The position numbers were made by a program, and so were the translations under genes. The notes under the pieces are model-generated. The model had not been told where the DNA came from, ran no database searches, and was given only the letters and a program-made list of their open reading frames with translations. From Lutimonas halocynthiae (GTDB lineage: Bacteria > Bacteroidota > Bacteroidia > Flavobacteriales > Flavobacteriaceae): a stretch of DNA of 64,000 nt. Below, piece after piece: positions 46,692 through 54,980 of this stretch (position 1 is its first letter; each line of letters starts with the position of its first letter). Where the stretch lies: positions 1 through 64,000 of the forward strand of contig NZ_JAUFQO010000003.1 of assembly GCF_030409835.1 (NCBI RefSeq), read 5' to 3'.

Positions 46692-48320
46692 ATGCCAGAT
46701 AAGGCCACCAATACGGAATTACAATCCACTTTTGAATTTGAAGGTGTTTGGGAAGAACTGCTCGAAAATAAAGATTTTATTGAGATATTCTTGTCAGAGG
46801 TTCTTGAAGATTATATCATTAAACAGAGATGGTACGGTGGAAAGGCCAGTAAGTTAAAGTATATTGAACTCAGTGAATATTTTAGAATTCAACAACATGG
46901 GGAGGTCTATTTTGGGCTCCTTTTAGAAATAGATTTTTTTGAAGCTTTTTTCCATCATTATTTTTTACCGATTGCTTTTGTTACGGATGTGAATTTCGCA
47001 AAAAGTGATCGTATTTTGCCCATTAAGATTCAAGGACAGCAGGGCTTTATAATTGATGCTATTAATTTAGAAGCTTTTAGAAAACTTGTCTTTGAGAGAA
47101 TATTAGGTGCTGCTCCTTTTGACAGGACAAAGGTGCAATACCACAGGAGTGAATCCTTTAAGGATGTTGTATATGAATCTTCAAGATTCATGGGTTTGGA
47201 GCAAAGCAATACTTCGATCATTTATAATGAAAAGTATGTTTTAAAGTTCTTTAGACGCATTTTTGCTGACAAGAATCCTGATTATGAAATGAGCAGATTT
47301 CTAACTGAGATCAAAGATTTTAAGAACACACCATCTTACCAAGGGAGCTTAAATATCATTGATTCTGAAGAGGTTAATGTCACGATAGCATTGATGCAAA
47401 AACTGGTTCCCAATGAAGGAGATGCCTGGGATTACATGCTCAAAGAATTGAAATGTGTTTTTGAAAATTTAGAGACCAAACATATCAACATTGGAAATTT
47501 GCCAATAGCAGATAGGTTTGAAAGGATGCAAATCAATGAGGTAAAACCTGAAATCATTGATTGGATAGGCCTTAATTTGTTACTTAAGATACAACAGCTC
47601 GCTGTAAGAACAGCTGAAATGCACGTTGTGTTGGGCTCGGAATTTGAGGATACAGCTTTTACACCAAATCACTTTAACGGAGATTATGAGGTGTGGTTAA
47701 AGAACAGGCTTTTATATCAATTTCAGAACAGACTCAATATTGTTGAGAATGGAATGCATAAGCTTGAAGGCATGGCGCTTGACCTTGCAAAGGAATTTTT
47801 AGAGAAAAAGACGCTGATAAGAAAACGGATCACTAATTTTGATTGGACAGCTTTGAAAGGTGAACGAATCAGGGTGCATGGTGATTACCATCTTGGACAG
47901 ATTCTTGTAACCAATAATGACTTCTATATCCTGGATTTTGAAGGAGAACCTGAAAGTACTATTCGTGATAGAAAAGTAAAACAGCCTCCATTAAAAGATG
48001 TAGCAGGCTTGTTTAGGTCTTTTCATTATGCGATATATGCGACAATCTTTAATAACCCGGATTCATTTAAACGGCCCCAGGAGGAGCTTTTTGAAGCGGC
48101 AGAGATACTATACAGTTATTTTACAAGTGTGTTTTTGGGCACTTATACAGATGAAATACAAAATGCCAATTTGAATATTGGCTATAACCAGGAGCGAATA
48201 TTTATTCTTAAATATTGTCTGCTTGAAAAAGCAGTTTATGAAATAGGATATGAATTTAATTCACGTCCTCAATGGGCTTTGATTCCTTTAAAAGGAATTT
48301 CTAATATTATAAATCATTAA
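46692..48320 (+). CDS. mak: Maltokinase (Mak/Pep2 type)
   Basis: A 542-residue kinase-like protein. The N-terminal cap motif KQRWYGGKASKLKYIEL and the kinase core, with HGDYHLGQILV (His396, catalytic Asp398) and DFEGEPESTIRDRK (Asp415), match maltokinases of the Mak/Pep2 family, which phosphorylate maltose to maltose-1-phosphate with ATP. It is longer than the stand-alone actinobacterial enzyme (about 450 residues) and closer to the form fused to trehalose synthase, but no TreS domain is present. It is 3 bases after glgE and 4 before glgB. It offers a second route into maltose-1-phosphate. Confidence 0.88.
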   Translation: MPDKATNTELQSTFEFEGVWEELLENKDFIEIFLSEVLEDYIIKQRWYGGKASKLKYIELSEYFRIQQHGEVYFGLLLEIDFFEAFFHHYFLPIAFVTDVNFAKSDRILPIKIQGQQGFIIDAINLEAFRKLVFERILGAAPFDRTKVQYHRSESFKDVVYESSRFMGLEQSNTSIIYNEKYVLKFFRRIFADKNPDYEMSRFLTEIKDFKNTPSYQGSLNIIDSEEVNVTIALMQKLVPNEGDAWDYMLKELKCVFENLETKHINIGNLPIADRFERMQINEVKPEIIDWIGLNLLLKIQQLAVRTAEMHVVLGSEFEDTAFTPNHFNGDYEVWLKNRLLYQFQNRLNIVENGMHKLEGMALDLAKEFLEKKTLIRKRITNFDWTALKGERIRVHGDYHLGQILVTNNDFYILDFEGEPESTIRDRKVKQPPLKDVAGLFRSFHYAIYATIFNNPDSFKRPQEELFEAAEILYSYFTSVFLGTYTDEIQNANLNIGYNQERIFILKYCLLEKAVYEIGYEFNSRPQWALIPLKGISNIINH

Positions 48321-48324
48321 TGAC

Positions 48325-50235
48325 ATGGCAGAAGTAATCAATTATAGTCTTTTTACTGAATTTGATGTAGATCTATTCAAATCAGGAAAGCATTACCGAC
48401 TTTATGAAAAGTTCGGATCTCACCCAATGACTCTTGATGGAGTTGAAGGGACTTACTTTGCGGTATGGGCGCCATCTGCAAAATCAGTATCGGTCATTGG
48501 AGATTTTAATTTTTGGAACGAAAAACAACATCGATTAAAAGTAAGATGGGACGCCTCAGGTATTTGGGAAGGGTTTATTCCTGATGCCAAAGAGGGTATG
48601 AGGTATAAATACAAGATTAAGTCAAATCATAATGACATCGTTACAGAAAAGTCTGATCCTTATGCTTTTGCCTACGAAAAGCCGCCAAATACAGCTTCTA
48701 TTATTTCAAGTGTCGATGGCTATGATTGGAAGGATAAAGCTTGGATGGGCTATAGAAAAGATAAAAATGGTTTGGATAAACCTTATGCGGTATATGAGGC
48801 ACATTTGGGTTCTTGGATGCGAAATGCCGATGACAATAGTTTTTTAAGTTACGAGCAATTAGCTGATAAATTAGTGACTTATTTGAAGCAGATGAATTTT
48901 ACACATGTAGAGTTTATGCCGATAATGGAGTATCCTTATGATCCTTCATGGGGTTACCAGCTTATAGGGTACTTTGCCCCAACTTCAAGATTTGGTACTG
49001 CCCAGGGTTTTATGCATTTATGTGATAAATTACATCAAAATGATATTGGAATCATCCTTGATTGGGTGCCTTCTCATTTCCCTTCAGATGATCATGGTCT
49101 AGGCTTTTTTGATGGTACTCATTTATATGAACACCCTGACCCGCGAAGAGGGTACCACCAAGACTGGAAGAGTTTGATTTTTAATTATGGTAGAAATGAA
49201 GTGAAATCATTTTTAATAAGTAATGCATTTTACTGGTTTGACAAATACCATATTGATGGATTGCGAGTTGATGCTGTTGCATCAATGCTTTATCTTGATT
49301 ATTCACGTGAAGATGGTGAATGGGAACCAAATATCTATGGAGAAAGAGAGAACCTCGAAGCCATTGATTTCTTGAAAGACTTTAACCGTGAGGTATATGC
49401 AAATTTCGATGGAATTCAGACTATTGCTGAAGAATCAACTGCTTTTACCGGAGTGACCAATGATGTCGCTTTTGGAGGTTTAGGTTTTGGTATGAAATGG
49501 ATGATGGGATGGATGCATGACACATTAGAATATTTTTCAAAAGATCCTGTTTACAGGAAGCATCATCAAAATGAAATAACCTTTAGTTTGGCTTACGCCT
49601 TTTCAGAAAAATTTATGTTACCCTTATCCCACGATGAAGTGGTATATGGCAAGCAATCACTTTTAGGTAAGATGCCGGGTGACGAATGGCAGCGATTTGC
49701 AAATTTAAGGTTACTTTATGCTTATATGTATACGCATCCAGGAACCAAATTGATGTTCCAGGGAGGTGAATTTGGACAGTCTGAAGAATGGAATTTCTCA
49801 CAGAGCCTAGATTGGCACTTATTGGAATTTAAACCACATAAAGGCTTGCAGACCTTTGTTAAGGATCTTAATTCATTTTACAAAACAACTCCTGCTTTAT
49901 ATGAAAAAGCTTTTAGTGGAGAAGGATTTGAATGGATTAATTATGGAGATCATGAAAACTCCGTAATCTCATATATCCGTAAAGGACATGATGAAAAGGA
50001 CGATGTTATAGTGCTATGTAATTTCAATCCAGTGGTTCGAAAGAATTATGAAATTGGCTTACCTCGCAAAGGGAAATTAAAACAGGTTATGAATAGCGAT
50101 TTTAAAAAGTATTTTGGCAGCGGTATCAGCAATTCAAAAGAAATTGCTATTAAAAAAGAAAGCAGAGATGGCAGGCCTTTTTCTGCATCGATTACCTTGC
50201 CTCCTTTAAGTCTGGTCGCCTTTAAGATAATATAG
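48325..50235 (+). CDS. glgB: 1,4-alpha-glucan branching enzyme
   Basis: A 636-residue GH13 enzyme that introduces alpha-1,6 branches. It has an N-terminal CBM48 (about 30-115; FAVWAPSAKSVSVIGDFNFW) and the catalytic barrel with the nucleophile Asp316 (GLRVDAVASMLYLDY), acid/base Glu369 (IAEESTAF) and transition-state Asp437 (LSHDEVVYGK). A C-terminal beta domain closes the chain. This is the shorter form without the extra N-terminal N1 domain. It is the last gene before a strong terminator. Confidence 0.96.
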   Translation: MAEVINYSLFTEFDVDLFKSGKHYRLYEKFGSHPMTLDGVEGTYFAVWAPSAKSVSVIGDFNFWNEKQHRLKVRWDASGIWEGFIPDAKEGMRYKYKIKSNHNDIVTEKSDPYAFAYEKPPNTASIISSVDGYDWKDKAWMGYRKDKNGLDKPYAVYEAHLGSWMRNADDNSFLSYEQLADKLVTYLKQMNFTHVEFMPIMEYPYDPSWGYQLIGYFAPTSRFGTAQGFMHLCDKLHQNDIGIILDWVPSHFPSDDHGLGFFDGTHLYEHPDPRRGYHQDWKSLIFNYGRNEVKSFLISNAFYWFDKYHIDGLRVDAVASMLYLDYSREDGEWEPNIYGERENLEAIDFLKDFNREVYANFDGIQTIAEESTAFTGVTNDVAFGGLGFGMKWMMGWMHDTLEYFSKDPVYRKHHQNEITFSLAYAFSEKFMLPLSHDEVVYGKQSLLGKMPGDEWQRFANLRLLYAYMYTHPGTKLMFQGGEFGQSEEWNFSQSLDWHLLEFKPHKGLQTFVKDLNSFYKTTPALYEKAFSGEGFEWINYGDHENSVISYIRKGHDEKDDVIVLCNFNPVVRKNYEIGLPRKGKLKQVMNSDFKKYFGSGISNSKEIAIKKESRDGRPFSASITLPPLSLVAFKII

Positions 50236-50258
50236 TATAGAAATTAGGTTTTAAAGAG

Positions 50259-50308
50259 AAATACCCCGTTATTTTTTTATTCTTCATAAAAATGACGGGG
50301 TATTTTTA
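50259..50308 (+). terminator. Intrinsic terminator after glgB
   Basis: An 11-bp stem (AAATACCCCGT at 50259-50269 with 50295-50305) with an inner AT-rich extension and T residues after it. It ends the split-glgA to glgB transcript. Confidence 0.88.
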
Positions 50309-50319
50309 GGATATCCACA

Positions 50320-50350
50320 TTGATTGAATTAGCGAATTTCATTAGGTTTG
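50320..50350 (+). promoter_or_regulatory. Candidate promoter of the GH31 gene
   Basis: TAGGTTTG at 50343-50350 matches the -7 consensus. TTG triplets at 50320-50322 (20-base spacing) and 50324-50326 (16-base spacing) could serve as -33. It lies between the glgB terminator and the GH31 ATG. Confidence 0.5.
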
Positions 50351-50396
50351 TAGGCTGTGAAATATGCTGCTCCTCAGGGAGATAAAATGATGATTT

Positions 50397-52802
50397 ATGA
50401 TTTTAAATACGGAGTTAGAAAACAAAGGGAATTTATTCCCATCTAAAATAATTTCTTACCGAAAAGACGTTGATACCTTTTATTTTACAACCGAAAACTT
50501 TGTAGTATTACAGGTGACGGTTCGCAGAGATAGCGTACTAAGATTCAGGTATAGTACAAAAACGATATTCGACAATGATTTTTCATATGCTATTACCAAA
50601 TATGCAAGTGAGGGCTATAACCATTTAGATCTAACCGAAGATAAAACGCATTATATTATTACAACTTCTAAATTGATCTGTAAGATCGCAAAAGAAGACA
50701 TGCGTAAGTCAATATTTGATGCGAAAGACGGGAAACTTATTTGCGAGGATGAGATTGGATTTCACTGGGAAGAGAGTTATGAGTTTGGAGGAGATATTGT
50801 TAAGATGTCTAAAGTTTCACAGGATAGTGAAGCCTATTATGGACTAGGTGATAAGCCAGTTGATATCAATTTAAAAGGGAAGCGATTTGAGAATTGGGTA
50901 ACTGATTCTTATGCCTATGGCAGGGATACAGATCCTATTTATAAATCTATACCTTTTTATATCGGTTTGCATCACACCAAGGCATATGGAATATTTTTTG
51001 ACAACACCTTTAGATCTTTTTTTGATTTTTGTGCTGAACGTAGAAATATTACCAGTTACTGGGCTCAGGGCGGAGAAATGAACTATTATTTCATTTACGG
51101 ACCAGATATGACAGATGTTGTGGCGTCTTATACAGATCTAACCGGGAAGCCGCACGAAATGCCTCCTTTATGGGCTTTGGGATACCATCAATGTAAATGG
51201 AGTTATTATCCGGAAGCAAATGTTAAGGCTGTTACCAAAAAGTTTAGAGACCTAAAGATACCATGTGATGCCATTTATTTGGACATTGATTATATGGATG
51301 GTTTTAGATGTTTTACATGGAACAAGGAGCATTTTCCTGATCCAAAAGGAATGGTCAAGGAATTAGAAGATGATGGATTTAAAACCATTGCGATTATAGA
51401 TCCAGGGATCAAAATCGATATGGATTATAATATATTCAGAGAGGCCCTTGAAAAGGATTATTTCTGTAAACGAGCAGATGGCCCTTATATGAAAGGTAAA
51501 GTTTGGCCCGGAGAATGTTTCTTTCCTGATTTTACTGATCCAAAAGTTCGTGAATGGTGGTCTGGCTTATATAAAGAATTAATTGAAGAAATAGGCGTTA
51601 AGGGAGTCTGGAACGACATGAACGAACCTGCTGTAATGGACGTTCCTGGAAAGACATTTCCTAACGATGTAAGACATAATTATGACGGGAACCGTTGTAG
51701 TCATAGGAAGGCGCATAATGTATATGGAATGCAAATGGCCAGAGCAACCTATCAAGGGTTAAAGAAGTTCTCATATCCCAAACGACCTTTTGTAATTACT
51801 AGAGCGGCTTATGCAGGAACTCAACGTTATACATCAACATGGACGGGTGACAATGTTGCCACCTGGGATCATTTAAACATAGCGAATATACAAGCACAAC
51901 GATTAAGTATGTCAGGATTCTCTTTTGTAGGATCAGACATCGGAGGATTTGCTGAACAGCCTAATGGAGAACTCTATGCACGTTGGATACAACTAGGGAT
52001 GTTTCATCCTTTCTTTAGAACACATTCATCCGGAGATCACGGAGATCAGGAGCCTTGGGCATTTGGATCAAACATAACCGATATCGTTAGAAAATTTATT
52101 GAGATCAGGTATGAATTATTACCTTATATGTATACTGCTTTTTGGAGGTATGCAGAGGAAGGAATTCCGATTTTAAAATCCTTAGTATTGTTTGATCAGG
52201 AAGATCCGCATACGCATTATAGAAATGATGAATTTATCTGTGGAGAAAAAATTCTTGCTTGCCCAATTGCTGAACCAAATGCTAAAGGAAGAAGAATGTT
52301 TATCCCTAATGGAGAATGGTATAATTTCTGGGATAATGAAGTAGTGCAAGGAGGAGAAGAAGTGTGGGTGGATGCTGATCTTGATTTCATGCCAATTTTT
52401 ATAAAAGCTGGGTCGATTATTCCAAAATACCCTGTGCAACAGTATGTTGGTGAGAAGACGATTGATCAGTTAATTCTCGATGTTTATTTCAAAGAAGGAA
52501 AAGAAAAATCTCAGGTGTATGAAGACGCACATGATGGTTATGATTATAAAAAAGGAAGGTTTAGTTTAAGGGATTTTAAATTGATTGGAAAGAAAAAGTC
52601 ATTGGTTATCCAGCAGTTTAAATCAGGAAAGTATATGACTCCTTATGAGACTTTTCAAATCAATTTGAAAGGACTACCTTTTAAAATAGCGAAAATTGAA
52701 ATTGATAATGAAGAATTAGATCTTAAAAAATTAAAGATCAATGGTGAGAATTCATTTGTAGTGACCAAAGATTTTAACAGACTATATATAACAGCCAAGT
52801 AA
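50397..52802 (+). CDS. Alpha-glucosidase, glycoside hydrolase family 31
   Basis: An 801-residue GH31 enzyme with an N-terminal beta-sandwich (about 20-240), catalytic barrel (about 255-600) and C-terminal beta domains. The nucleophile is Asp407 in VWNDMNEPA and the acid/base Asp485 in WTGDNVATW. There is no signal peptide, so it is cytoplasmic and likely trims intracellular alpha-glucans or malto-oligosaccharides, which fits the neighbouring synthesis operon. Alternatives within GH31 (for example sulfoquinovosidase or xylosidase) are less likely from the ALGYHQCKWSYYPE and DIDYMDGFRCFTW motifs of true alpha-glucosidases. Confidence 0.92.
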   Translation: MILNTELENKGNLFPSKIISYRKDVDTFYFTTENFVVLQVTVRRDSVLRFRYSTKTIFDNDFSYAITKYASEGYNHLDLTEDKTHYIITTSKLICKIAKEDMRKSIFDAKDGKLICEDEIGFHWEESYEFGGDIVKMSKVSQDSEAYYGLGDKPVDINLKGKRFENWVTDSYAYGRDTDPIYKSIPFYIGLHHTKAYGIFFDNTFRSFFDFCAERRNITSYWAQGGEMNYYFIYGPDMTDVVASYTDLTGKPHEMPPLWALGYHQCKWSYYPEANVKAVTKKFRDLKIPCDAIYLDIDYMDGFRCFTWNKEHFPDPKGMVKELEDDGFKTIAIIDPGIKIDMDYNIFREALEKDYFCKRADGPYMKGKVWPGECFFPDFTDPKVREWWSGLYKELIEEIGVKGVWNDMNEPAVMDVPGKTFPNDVRHNYDGNRCSHRKAHNVYGMQMARATYQGLKKFSYPKRPFVITRAAYAGTQRYTSTWTGDNVATWDHLNIANIQAQRLSMSGFSFVGSDIGGFAEQPNGELYARWIQLGMFHPFFRTHSSGDHGDQEPWAFGSNITDIVRKFIEIRYELLPYMYTAFWRYAEEGIPILKSLVLFDQEDPHTHYRNDEFICGEKILACPIAEPNAKGRRMFIPNGEWYNFWDNEVVQGGEEVWVDADLDFMPIFIKAGSIIPKYPVQQYVGEKTIDQLILDVYFKEGKEKSQVYEDAHDGYDYKKGRFSLRDFKLIGKKKSLVIQQFKSGKYMTPYETFQINLKGLPFKIAKIEIDNEELDLKKLKINGENSFVVTKDFNRLYITAK

Positions 52803-52821
52803 AATTGGAATTGTAAGAAAC

Positions 52822-52853
52822 AAAAAAAGCTGTCAGTGTTGACAGCTTTTTTT
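52822..52853 (+). terminator. Intrinsic terminator after GH31
   Basis: A 14-bp stem (A-rich arm plus GCTGTCA at 52822-52835, complement at 52840-52853) with a 4-nt loop and terminal T run, 20 bases after the stop. Confidence 0.92.
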
Positions 52854-52856
52854 TAT

Positions 52857-52884
52857 CGAGCCCCTCACTTAAGTGAGGGGCTCG
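52857..52884. repeat. Perfect 28-bp GC-rich palindrome
   Basis: Each 14-base half (CGAGCCCCTCACTT and its complement) is perfect with no loop. It lies directly after the GH31 terminator. The flank 52879-52890 matches 200-211 near the rRNA operon at 11 of 12 bases, hinting at a dispersed repeat. With no T tract it is not a simple terminator. Confidence 0.7.
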
Positions 52885-52969
52885 CTAGTGTCTCGAAGTA
52901 TCAAAAGTAAACTACATTCTTTTGAATACTTTTTGACTCTGATTTTTTTTACTTTTGGTTTTTCCAGAT

Positions 52970-53308
52970 TTACTCTTGGTCAACCCTGTCCTTCTTTTCT
53001 ATCATTGCATTTGCTACCAAGAACATACCTCCGAATAAAAAGATCATTGACGGATAAGCCACTTCTTCATCTAATACTGTGTAGCTTTCGAGTAGTGAGG
53101 CAATTAAAATACCAATTCCTATACCTACTGCCAACATCCCAAATTTTAGGGTAAGATTTGAACGATGGTTTTTTTTGGTTGCGAAAAGAGAGGCATCTGC
53201 TCCTTTTTCAATTAATGATAATCTTTCTTTGTTTCTCGTATTTAGAAATACATAAGCGATTCCGAATATTGATGAGAATACTATTAAGGGGATTAGAACT
53301 TCTGTCAT
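52970..53308 (-). CDS. DUF6249-like small membrane protein
   Basis: A 112-residue membrane protein with three predicted segments (about 5-22, 52-70 and 82-98) and a central NKERLSLIEKGADASLF loop, the mark of small DUF6249-type proteins that often sit near ECF sigma genes in Bacteroidota. It is divergent from the sigma factor across 137 bp. Function unknown. The GADASLF loop is cytoplasmic in the simplest topology. Confidence 0.7.
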   Translation of the reverse strand: MTEVLIPLIVFSSIFGIAYVFLNTRNKERLSLIEKGADASLFATKKNHRSNLTLKFGMLAVGIGIGILIASLLESYTVLDEEVAYPSMIFLFGGMFLVANAMIEKKDRVDQE

Positions 53309-53445
53309 AATTTAGTTATTTAAGTTATACATGTTGCTTTCTAAATAAGACGCTGCATTCAAAAACCAGGTTACATTTTTTATTAAATAAAATTTTTTGC
53401 TTTAACTTGTAACCTCAAGATCAGCTAAAGTGTCTAATACTATAG

Positions 53446-54021
53446 ATGGATATGAATTCAGATCAAATATATATTGATAAAGTATTATCAGGCGACACAA
53501 ATGCTTTTGCTTATTTAATTAATAAGTATAAGGATATGACCTATACAATAGCGATAAAAATTGTTAAAAGCCATGAGGATGCTGAAGAGGTGGCTCAGGA
53601 TAGTTTTTTAAAGGCTTATGAGAAATTGAATACTTTTAAAGGAAATGCCAAGTTCTCTACCTGGTTGTATACTATTGTGTATCGGAATTCTATTACGAAA
53701 ATTAGGAAGAAAAAGGTAGACACATCTGATATAGATGATTATGTGATCGACAATCATAGTGAAGGAGATGAATTTCCTCAAATTGAGGCGATGAAAAATG
53801 AAGAACAGCAAAAGTATGTAAGAGAGGCTATTGATAAATTGCCGGAGAAAGATGCATTATTGATTACCTTGTTTTACATGAATGATAGTTCAATAGAAGA
53901 GATCGAACAAATTACAGGTTTGACCCAATCGAATATAAAGGTGAAATTGTTTAGAGCAAGAAAAAAATTGAATCAGGAATTATCGCTATTATTGAAGGAA
54001 GAATTAAAAACAATATTATGA
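53446..54021 (+). CDS. ECF-type RNA polymerase sigma factor
   Basis: A 191-residue sigma-70 family protein of the extracytoplasmic-function class. Region 2 spans about 20-85 (LINKYKDMTYTIAIKI, then AEEVAQDSFLKAYEKLNTFKGNAKFSTWLYTI) and region 4 about 130-180 (LPEKDALLITLFYMNDSSIEEIEQITGLTQSNIKVKLFRARKKL, given in part: helix-turn-helix). Its last 4 bases overlap the next gene (ATGA), as is common for sigma and anti-sigma pairs. The start could be residue 1 or 3 (two ATGs). Confidence 0.93.
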   Translation: MDMNSDQIYIDKVLSGDTNAFAYLINKYKDMTYTIAIKIVKSHEDAEEVAQDSFLKAYEKLNTFKGNAKFSTWLYTIVYRNSITKIRKKKVDTSDIDDYVIDNHSEGDEFPQIEAMKNEEQQKYVREAIDKLPEKDALLITLFYMNDSSIEEIEQITGLTQSNIKVKLFRARKKLNQELSLLLKEELKTIL

Positions 54022-54509
54022 ACGATGATGGAAAAATAGACAAGCTATTACGTGAAAGCCTTAGAATGGAGCAGCCATCTATTGACTTTACGGATAAGAT
54101 CATGGGGCAAATAGAAGCCATGGATACCAAGGAGGAGAAAGCGCTAAGTAGTGTGTTAAAGAGAAATGCATTACAGAGCCCGTCGTTGAACTTTACTGAC
54201 AGAGTGATGGGGCAAATCGAAAAGTCTTCTATAGCCATTGTAAATAAGCCAATTATAGGTAAGAAGGCTTGGGCTTTTATTGGAATCTGTTTGACTTTGA
54301 TAGTTGTCTATGTATTGGCAGCGCCGAGTCAAGAAACCGCTACTTCTTTATATCTGGATAATGCGATGGCTAAATATGATGGGATGCTTTCATTTGATCT
54401 TCCTGGTATATTAAGTTCTCCTTTATTCGCGATTAGCGTATTTGCTTTAAGCTCTCTTTTATTTCTTGATTATTTTCTTAGAAACAGATCACTATCATTG
54501 AAAATCTGA
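54018..54509 (+). CDS. Probable anti-sigma factor with internal repeat
   Basis: A 163-residue protein coupled to the ECF sigma gene by a 4-base overlap. The N-terminal half contains a direct repeat: PSIDFTDKIMGQIEAM (about 20-35) and PSLNFTDRVMGQIEKS (about 55-70). Two membrane segments follow (about 83-101 and 137-155). There is no zinc-binding HxxxCxxC anti-sigma motif. Position and topology (cytoplasmic N-terminus plus membrane anchor) suggest an anti-sigma factor; the sequence alone does not prove it. Confidence 0.7.
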   Translation: MNDDGKIDKLLRESLRMEQPSIDFTDKIMGQIEAMDTKEEKALSSVLKRNALQSPSLNFTDRVMGQIEKSSIAIVNKPIIGKKAWAFIGICLTLIVVYVLAAPSQETATSLYLDNAMAKYDGMLSFDLPGILSSPLFAISVFALSSLLFLDYFLRNRSLSLKI

Positions 54510-54530
54510 TACTTACATATATCATAAATC

Positions 54531-54580
54531 ACCCTCTTGACTTCTTAAATGATTGTTTAATGTCAAGAGGGTATTTTTTT
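54531..54580 (+). terminator. Intrinsic terminator after the sigma/anti-sigma pair
   Basis: An 11-bp stem (ACCCTCTTGAC at 54531-54541 with 54562-54572) followed by a run of T. Confidence 0.9.
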
Positions 54581-54602
54581 TGAAAAATTTTTTGGAAAAC
54601 GC

Positions 54603-54632
54603 TTGCTGAAATTCGAAAAACAATTATATTTG
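54603..54632 (+). promoter_or_regulatory. Promoter of tRNA-Asn
   Basis: TTG at 54603-54605 and TATATTTG at 54625-54632, 19 bases apart, fit the Bacteroidota consensus. The tRNA begins 22 bases downstream. Confidence 0.65.
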
Positions 54633-54654
54633 CACACCTTAAAAAGGAAAACAT

Positions 54655-54728
54655 TCCTCCTTAGCTCAGTTGGTTAGAGCATCTGACTGTTAATCAGAGG
54701 GTCCAAGGTTCGAGTCCTTGAGGAGGAG
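54655..54728 (+). tRNA. tRNA-Asn (GTT anticodon)
   Basis: A 74-nt tRNA with a 7-bp acceptor stem (TCCTCCT with AGGAGGA), D arm, anticodon stem TCTGA/TCAGA holding the loop CTGTTAA (anticodon GTT, asparagine), a 5-nt variable loop and the T arm CAAGG-TTCGAGT-CCTTG. The discriminator is G. CCA is not fully encoded (GCA then A residues). Promoter upstream and terminator downstream show it is a separate transcript. Confidence 0.97.
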
Positions 54729-54729
54729 C

Positions 54730-54762
54730 AAAAAACGTCAGCATTAGCTGGCGTTTTTTTTG
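54730..54762 (+). terminator. Intrinsic terminator of tRNA-Asn
   Basis: Stem ACGTCAGC with GCTGGCGT (one G-T pair) and a 4-nt loop, A-rich before and T-rich after, directly downstream of the tRNA. Confidence 0.9.
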
Positions 54763-54980
54763 TTTATTATATTCTTGAGGAGCTTAAATCATCCATTAAT
54801 CCTATGACTTAGAGGATTCGTATAATACTCAAGACAAAATTTGACTCTTTTCTTACACTTTTCTCGAGGATCTTCTGAATAACTTTGTACGCTCTTTTTT
54901 TGTAAATATTTTATACCTTTATCCGTGAATTTTCAATATGGAAATTCGAACTTCATATTAATAATTAAAATTATCAAAAA
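54763..54980. other. Intergenic region before the TIM-barrel lipoprotein
   Basis: About 220 AT-rich bases without a gene. TAACTTTG at 54880-54887 fits the -7 consensus and could start a transcript with a leader of about 90 bases, but no -33 element is seen. Confidence 0.35.
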
